Shown piece by piece: positions 35,926 through 40,722 of a stretch of DNA of 40,722 nucleotides. Both the position numbers and the translations under genes were made by a program. The stretch lies in the NCBI GenBank assembly GCA_017937685.1, contig JAGBDD010000246.1, forward strand, positions 1-40,722. Reading direction: 5' to 3'. Below the pieces are notes generated by a model that did not search any database, had not been told where the DNA came from, and saw nothing but the letters and a program-made list of their open reading frames with translations. This DNA is from Thermoguttaceae bacterium. Its GTDB lineage: Bacteria > Planctomycetota > Planctomycetia > Pirellulales > Thermoguttaceae. Position 1 is the stretch's first letter, and each line of letters starts with the position of its first letter.

Positions 35926-36363
35926 ATGAGAATCACGAAAAAACAATACAAAAAAATTGAGCCGTATTTGCCGAAACCGCGCGGAAATTTTGTCGTCGAT
36001 CACTTAACTGTTTTGAACGCAATGCTTTACGTTGCCGAGAACGGTTGCAAACAGCGCGCTTTGCCTCGACGCTACGGGCATTGGAACACGGTCTATCGTC
36101 GCTTTCGACGTTGGGCCGAAAGCGGCGTTTTGTCGCAAGTGATGGAAGTTCTTCAAAAAGAAACGCTTAGCGACGCCGGTTTTTCGGTTTTATCGTTGGA
36201 TTCGACGTTTGTAAAAGCAAGTTCATGCGCCGCCGGCGCTTTAAAAAAACGGATCGCAGGCGATCGGTCGGACGAAGGGCGGTCGCACGACCAAGATTCA
36301 TGCGATCGTCGCCGGTCCGACGACGCCGGTCGCCCTAAAACTCTCGCTTGGGAACGTCAGTGA
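35926..36363 (+). CDS. IS427-like transposase, first frame (OrfA)
   Basis: Encodes the N-terminal part of an IS5-family transposase (145 codons). It has the DUF4096-like segment (YLPKPRG, VLNAMLYVAENGCKQRALPRRYGHWNTVYRRFRRW) and the first catalytic Asp (Asp92 in LSLDSTFVKA). It continues in frame past an A7 run (36243-36249) to a TGA at 36361-36363, but after the A7 run the sequence has no family similarity, because the homologous sequence moves to the +1 frame. The frame opens earlier (35902), but ATG 35926 matches the second copy and follows the -10 element. Confidence 0.85.
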   Translation: MRITKKQYKKIEPYLPKPRGNFVVDHLTVLNAMLYVAENGCKQRALPRRYGHWNTVYRRFRRWAESGVLSQVMEVLQKETLSDAGFSVLSLDSTFVKASSCAAGALKKRIAGDRSDEGRSHDQDSCDRRRSDDAGRPKTLAWERQ

Positions 36364-36688
36364 CGCGCCCGTCGGACGAGAAATTCTCCGAAATCTTGAC
36401 GTTAAACGACTTAAATCGATATTTGTTTTAATGGATCGCGCTTACGAAGGCGACGAAACGCGTCAAACGGCTCGCGACGTCGGCTTGAAACCGGTTGTTC
36501 CGCCGAAGCGTAACCGACGCAATCCTTGGCGTTACAACAAAAAACTTTACAAACGCCGCAACGAAATCGAACGTTTCTTTCGACGTATTCAGGACTTCCG
36601 TCGAATCGCGACGCGTTGCGATAAACTCGACGTTATGTTTTCGGCGTTTTTAAACTTTGTTGCAATCGTTATTTTACTTAATCGTTAA
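36248..36688 (+). CDS. IS427-like transposase, second frame (OrfB)
   Basis: Starts at the A7 run in the +1 frame relative to OrfA and encodes the C-terminal half. It begins NGSQAIGRTKGGRTTKIHAIV, the usual IS5-family segment. The second catalytic Asp is in LMDRAYEGDE and the catalytic Glu in RRNEIERFFRRI, completing the DDE triad. No good start codon or ribosome binding site lies near its beginning; the first ATG (36431) is already past conserved sequence. Making an active enzyme therefore needs a +1 (or -2) frame change at the A7 run, by ribosomal frameshift or transcriptional slippage. Confidence 0.8.
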   Translation, partial: NGSQAIGRTKGGRTTKIHAIVAGPTTPVALKLSLGNVSDAPVGREILRNLDVKRLKSIFVLMDRAYEGDETRQTARDVGLKPVVPPKRNRRNPWRYNKKLYKRRNEIERFFRRIQDFRRIATRCDKLDVMFSAFLNFVAIVILLNR

Positions 36689-36701
36689 TGGCAACACGCC
36701 C

Positions 36702-39655
36702 TAGGCGACAACGGAAAGGGAGACACTCGGTATACGAGAGCGGCGTTGCAATGGGTGGTAGCTAACGCCGAAGAATATAATATCGTAAGCGTAAATAAGT
36801 CGTTGGGTTACATATCGGCGTTCACTGAGCATTACTCTGACGACAACTATTATTTTCGCGAATTAAAACAGTTAAAGTATAAGAATATCATCGTTTGCGC
36901 GGCGGCTGGAAACGATTACGACAACAACGGAAAACTGGGGTTGTCTTATCCCGCGTGCGATCCGTCGGTTATTTCCGTCGGCGCCGTTTCCGATGGAGAA
37001 TACTCCGAGGCGCCGGGATGCAAGCTCTATAAGGATTCGATTCTTCCATTCTCTCAACGTTCCGACTATCTCTCGATTTTAGCGCCGGGCGGATATAAGA
37101 TTACCGCCGACGGACATACCAAGAATGGAACGAGTCAAGCGACGCCGATGGTCGCCGGTTTGGCGGTGAGCGCTCAACAGATAGCGAACGAATATTTGGG
37201 CCGTTCCTTAACGGTTGACGAATTTGAGAGTTTGTTGCAAAGCACGGGAAAAGAACCGTATGACAGCGCAACGCTCAGAGTCGATTCTTCCGATCCGCTT
37301 GAAGAGGACCGCGTTGCCAATACGAATAAAAAATACAGACGCGTCGACGCTTATAAGTTGATGAAAGCGATTTACGCGATGAAAGAAAACGAGCCGTCGA
37401 AACCGGACTTGGCGCCGTATGCCCCGACCGGTTGGGCGGGCTCGCTCGTCTTGTCGACAAGTTCCGACGACAAGACGAACGCGACGACGTTTACGTCGGA
37501 TACGCTTTATTCCCACTTCGCGTTTCAAACGACCGACAAGCAATAGTGGAGCAGGGTGAAGCTCGAGGCGCTTAATTCCTCGGGAACCGTCCTGGATTCT
37601 CGCGAATTGAGCGCGCTCGTGAGTGAGCTTGGACGCGACGGCGCGCAATACCAAGGACAATACGGGTGGGATTTAAGCGGGCTTTCCGACGGAAGCTATA
37701 AAATTCGCGTAACGCTCGCCCCGACTAACTCCCTCGCCGAATCGAACGAAAACAACAACGTTTTCGAAAAATCCTTTACGGTGAAGCGCGGTTCCTCGAC
37801 CTCGAAACCGAACTTAACGCCGTATACGCCGAGCGGCTGGAGCGATAAACTCGTGATTGCGACGGTCGCCAAATCGACGACGGACTCTTCGTCTTTCACG
37901 ACGAACGACGCGATTTACGCGTCGGCGGCGTATACGAAGGTCGGCGCGGTTGCCGCCGGAGCTTTTAAAACGACGCTTACGCTGAAAAACTCCTACGAAA
38001 CCGTCGTAAAAACGTTGACGATAACTAGCGACGCCGGGTTGAGCGCGAGGAGTTGTGGAAGCCTAATAGGCAGTTCGTCGTGGAATTTTGGCAAACTTGC
38101 CACCGGGCAATACACGCTGACGATGAAGGTCGACGCGGAAAACAGCGTCGCCGAGTCGAACGAAAACGACAATACGTATTCGCGAACCTTTACGGTAACA
38201 AGCGCTTCGACAAAACTTTCAACGCCGACGTTGAGCGTTTCGGCGAAAACCGCGTCCTCGCTTAGCGTCGAGGTCGGGTACGTTGCGAACGCGTCGTCGT
38301 ACAAGCTGGTATGGGCGACGGACTCGCGTTTTACGCAGAAAGTCGGCGAAAAATCCGTTTGGTCGGCGGGAACGTATACCCTTTCCGACTTGAAAGCGGA
38401 TACGACGTATTATGTTCGCGTTCAAGCCGTCGGCAACGGGACTTCTTACGCCGATTCGGAATGGAAAGAGATTTCGGAGAAAACGACGTCGATTCCGAAG
38501 ATCGATCCTATTTCCGCGACGCTGGCCGCCGCCGGAGAAACCGTCGCGATCGATTGGCTCGCCGAGGGATTCGAAAAAGGCGGTGCGTATACTTACGTAG
38601 GAACCGGAAAACCCGACTGGCTTTCGTTGGCGTTGACGGACGGTTCGGGCGGTTTCGTTGGTCTAGGTACGAAGGAACTGACGCTACTATTGGGATCCGG
38701 TTCGGAATTAAACTTGTTGGCGACGGCGAGCAAGAACACGTCGCCCTATCCGCGCAGTTGGACGATGACCGTAAAAACGAACGGCGCCGATTTTACAACG
38801 ATTTCGTTTACGCAACAAGGCGTTCAAACGCTTGCGGCGCCGACCCTTTCCGTTTCCGACGTGGGCGATACGTCGTTTAACGTTGCGATCGGTTCCGTAA
38901 CGAACGCGATCGGCCACACGCTGGAATACGCGACGAACTTGTCGTTTAGCGGAGCGAAGAGCAAGAGTGTCGACAACGGTTCCTTCATGCTGGACGGCTT
39001 GAACGCGAACACGAGGTATTACGTTCGCGTAAAGGCCGAAGACACGGGCGATTACAACGACTCTAACTGGTCGTCGACTCAGTCGACGATAACGTCGCAA
39101 GCGGCGCAAAAGTTGGCGACGCCGAGTCTTACGGTAAGGTCTCAATTTGGCGGTAAAATAGCCGTTATTAACGCGGGGTACGTCAATAACGCAAGCGGTT
39201 ATTCGTTGGAATATGCGACGAACTCGTCGTTTATTGGCGCGACGCCCCTCGCCGACGCCGCGCTTGACGGCAGAATGTTTAACTTGCCTCTTTCGGACGC
39301 GAACGCGACTTATTATTTCCGCGTAAAAGCCGAGGAAACCGGGAATTACGCCGATTCGAATTGGTCCTCTGTCGCAACTGTAACGACGGCGGCTAAACTT
39401 CAAGCGCCGGGGCTTACGGTTTCCGCGAAAAGTTCGTCGTCGCTTAACGTTACGGTTGGGCGCGTGGTCGGGGCTAGCGGCTATGCGTTGCAATACGCGA
39501 CGAACGCTTCGTTTTCCGGCGCGGTAAGTCGTAACGTGAGCGCGGGAACGAGGTTTACCCTCGACGGACTGGCGGCGAACGCGATGTGCTTTGTTCGCGT
39601 AAAAGCGACAGGAATTACGAACTTCAATTCGGACTGGTCGCCGACGCGCGTTGCC
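36702..39655 (+). pseudogene. Truncated S8 subtilase surface protein with CARDB, BACON-like and FN3 domains
   Basis: The frame starts directly at the IS border as LGDNGKGDTRYTRAALQWVVAN, the middle of a subtilisin domain. The oxyanion Asn (AAAGND) and catalytic Ser (NGTSQATPMVAG) are present; the segments with the catalytic Asp and His are missing. After the protease come two CARDB domains (about 37396-37785 and 37803-38207), an FN3 domain, a BACON-like domain (about 38494-38820) and three more FN3 repeats to about 39640. A TAG at 37544-37546 cuts the first CARDB domain in the same frame. At about 39655 the sequence changes to the antisense of a recombinase gene. It resembles large planctomycete cell-surface proteases. 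Truncation at both ends plus a stop make it non-functional as one gene. Confidence 0.85.
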
Positions 39656-39984
39656 GTTCCCCGGGCCTTTGCCGCGTTCGCCTCCGAACCGTTCCCAAAC
39701 TTCGCCGAGCGTCAACCGCTCGTTTTGGGCGGGCAAGCCGAGCGCGACGAGTTTTTCGCGCAAAGCGTCGTCGAGCGTTTCGCCCCACGCTTCGAGCGCT
39801 TGGTCGGGGGCGCGGTTCGTCGCGGCGCAATCGATTAAACGCTCGATTTGACACTTGACGAGGCCCGCTTGACGCTCCGAATACCGCGAACCGAGAACGA
39901 CCGTTCGACGGCGACCGTCCCAGTAGAACTGAATTTCGAAGCGTTTGCCGCCTTTTTTGTTTGTTTTTTAATAAGCGTCGCCAT
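39655..39984 (-). pseudogene. N-terminal fragment of a tyrosine recombinase/integrase gene
   Basis: On the minus strand ATG 39984 has AGGAG eight bases upstream and begins MATLIKKQTKK. A missing base in an A6 run shifts the frame; the next frame reads GGKRFEIQFYWDGRRRTVVLG, SERQAGLVKCQIERLIDCA, ALREKLVALGLP and LTLGEVWERFGGERGKG. This is the arm-binding and SAM-like N-terminal pattern of planctomycete tyrosine recombinases. The match ends at about 39655, where the subtilase gene starts in the opposite direction; the catalytic domain is absent. Head-on fusion and frameshift show a rearranged, dead gene. Identity as a recombinase is by remembered family pattern. Confidence 0.65.
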
Positions 39985-40116
39985 ATCTTTTACTCCTTTT
40001 TTGTCTTGGCGACCGCTAAAACGTTGCGCTTTTATTATCCCCGACCGCGAAAAATTTTCAAGAGGGACGCCGAGCGGCGCGGCGCCGAACTCTTGGAGAA
40101 GGACGTCGCAAGAAAT

Positions 40117-40146
40117 AAAAAAGGACTTCCGAGCGTTCGAAAGCCC
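40117..40146 (-). terminator. Terminator reading leftward, upstream of the recombinase fragment
   Basis: On the minus strand GGGCTTTCG pairs with CGGAAGTCC (two G-U pairs), followed by TTTTTTATTT. It would end transcription coming from the right of the recombinase, before the second IS was inserted. Confidence 0.55.
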
Positions 40147-40216
40147 TTTCGCTTAGAGACTAGGGGGGGGGGGTAAACCTTCGTAAAAACAAACGCGAAG
40201 TCTTCGCGACCTGCTA

Positions 40217-40722
40217 GGGCGTGTTGACACGTTACAAAATTCCCCTTGCGCAAGCGTTATAAAAACAGTATAATGCGCGTATGAGAATCACTAAAAACAA
40301 TACAAAAAATCGAAGCGCTTTTGCCGAACGCTCGTGGGAACGTTCTCGTCGACAACTTAACGTTTTTGAACACAATACTTTATGTTGCCGGAAACGGTGG
40401 TAAATGGCGCGCTTTGCCTCGACGCTACGGGCATTGGAACACGGTCTATCGTCGCTTTCGACGTTGGGCCGAAAACGGCGTTTTGTCGCGTGTGCTGGAA
40501 GTCCTTCAAAAAGAAGAGCTTATCGGCGCCGTTTTTTCGATTTTATCGTTGGATTCGACGTTCGTAAAAGCGAGTCCGAGCGCCGCCGGAGCTTTAAAAA
40601 AACGGGCCGCAGGCGATCGGTCGAACGAAGGGCGGTCGCACGACAAAAATCCACGCGATCGTCGCGGGGCCGAAGACGCCGGTCGCGCTAAAACTCACGC
40701 CTGGGAACGTTGGCGACGCGCC
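40217..40722 (+). mobile_element. Second, diverged IS427-like copy, running off the window
   Basis: The left end GGGCGTGTTG follows a TA dinucleotide (40215-40216). The promoter, ATG (40281) and transposase sequence match the copy at 35862 but with many substitutions. The A run near 40293 has five A instead of six, shifting the transposase frame near its start, so this copy is probably inactive. The later frame keeps VAGNGGKWRALPRRYGHWN, LSLDSTFVKA and the A7 run (40596-40602), after which homology again moves to the +1 frame (NGPQAIGRTKGGRTTKI). Confidence 0.85.
40281..40722 (+). pseudogene. Transposase of the second IS copy, frameshifted near its start
   Basis: After ATG 40281 the intact frame gives MRITKNNTKN and ends shortly. 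Adding one A in the 40293-40297 run restores MRITKKQ and a frame continuous with the first copy up to the A7 run. The DDE first Asp (LSLDST) is present; the rest lies past the window edge. Confidence 0.7.

Larger units (their letters stand above)
35862..36701 (+). mobile_element. Complete IS5-family (IS427-like) insertion sequence, 840 bp
   Basis: Terminal inverted repeats match at 9 of the first 10 bases: GGGAGTGTTG at the left and GGGCGTGTTG (reverse complement) at the right. A 2-bp TA flanks both sides (35860-35861 and 36702-36703), as expected for IS427-group target duplication. The size and the two-frame transposase fit the group. A second, diverged copy lies at 40217 in the same orientation. 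Confidence 0.88.

Noticed and set aside
1..40722. tRNA, rRNA, CRISPR, known riboswitches, toxin-antitoxin or defence genes
   Set aside because: Looked for by eye on both strands and none was recognised. A tRNAscan-SE, Infernal/Rfam and defence-system search would be decisive; small RNA genes could be missed.

Overview
The window most likely comes from a planctomycete (Planctomycetota), probably a host- or gut-associated member of the Pirellulales. The main evidence is a large surface protein (20412-23999) whose N-terminus carries RFETLETRRLLA, the planctomycete-type export motif. Supporting signs are a Sua5/low-molecular-weight phosphatase fusion, many secreted hydrolases, and coding sequence rich in NCG, GAC and GTC codons. 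That composition opens very long false antisense frames, so gene calls here rest on protein motifs and ribosome binding sites rather than ORF length. The assignment is inferred; there is no rRNA or tRNA in the window.

Layout. 1-2886 (minus): a DUF4838-type secreted protein cut by the window edge, then an S41 C-terminal processing protease. 3077-4835: peptide deformylase (minus), divergent from a membrane-anchored von Willebrand A protein (plus). 4944-12229 (plus): an exported DPP-IV-like peptidase, a 1156-residue GH78 alpha-L-rhamnosidase and an EamA transporter, a set suited to using peptides and plant or pectic glycans. 12382-14315 (minus): a secreted HEWLH putative metalloprotease and a membrane TPR-like protein, both with TTG starts. 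14554-16399 (plus): the Sua5-phosphatase fusion and adenine phosphoribosyltransferase. 16678-20146: a Tat-exported purple-acid-phosphatase-like enzyme and a divergent secreted C69 dipeptidase. 20412-24987 (plus): the CAP-domain surface protein and a SUMF1-domain protein. 25402-32425 (minus): malic enzyme, two small exported CxxCxGxG cysteine-rich proteins with a decayed gene between them, glucuronate isomerase and ATP-type PEP carboxykinase. 33081-35459 (plus): FtsH.

From about 35860 to the right edge the window is a degraded mobile region. A complete 840-bp IS5-family (IS427-like) element abuts a decapitated subtilase/CARDB/FN3 surface-protein gene with an internal amber stop. This is joined to a head-on fragment of a tyrosine-recombinase gene, and then comes a second, diverged copy of the same IS running off the window. 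In both IS copies the transposase is split across two frames at a conserved A7 run, with the catalytic DDE residues divided between the two parts.

Metabolic reading (inferred): rhamnosidase, glucuronate isomerase, PEP carboxykinase and malic enzyme fit use of plant-derived uronic acids and deoxy sugars with C4-acid/PEP interconversion. The secreted peptidases supply amino acids. S41 protease, FtsH and deformylase are housekeeping protein quality control. I found no CRISPR array, defence system or prophage. The most unusual items are the conserved split transposase, the pair of exported DnaJ-zinc-finger-like proteins with tandem-repeat linkers, and the HEWLH protein family.
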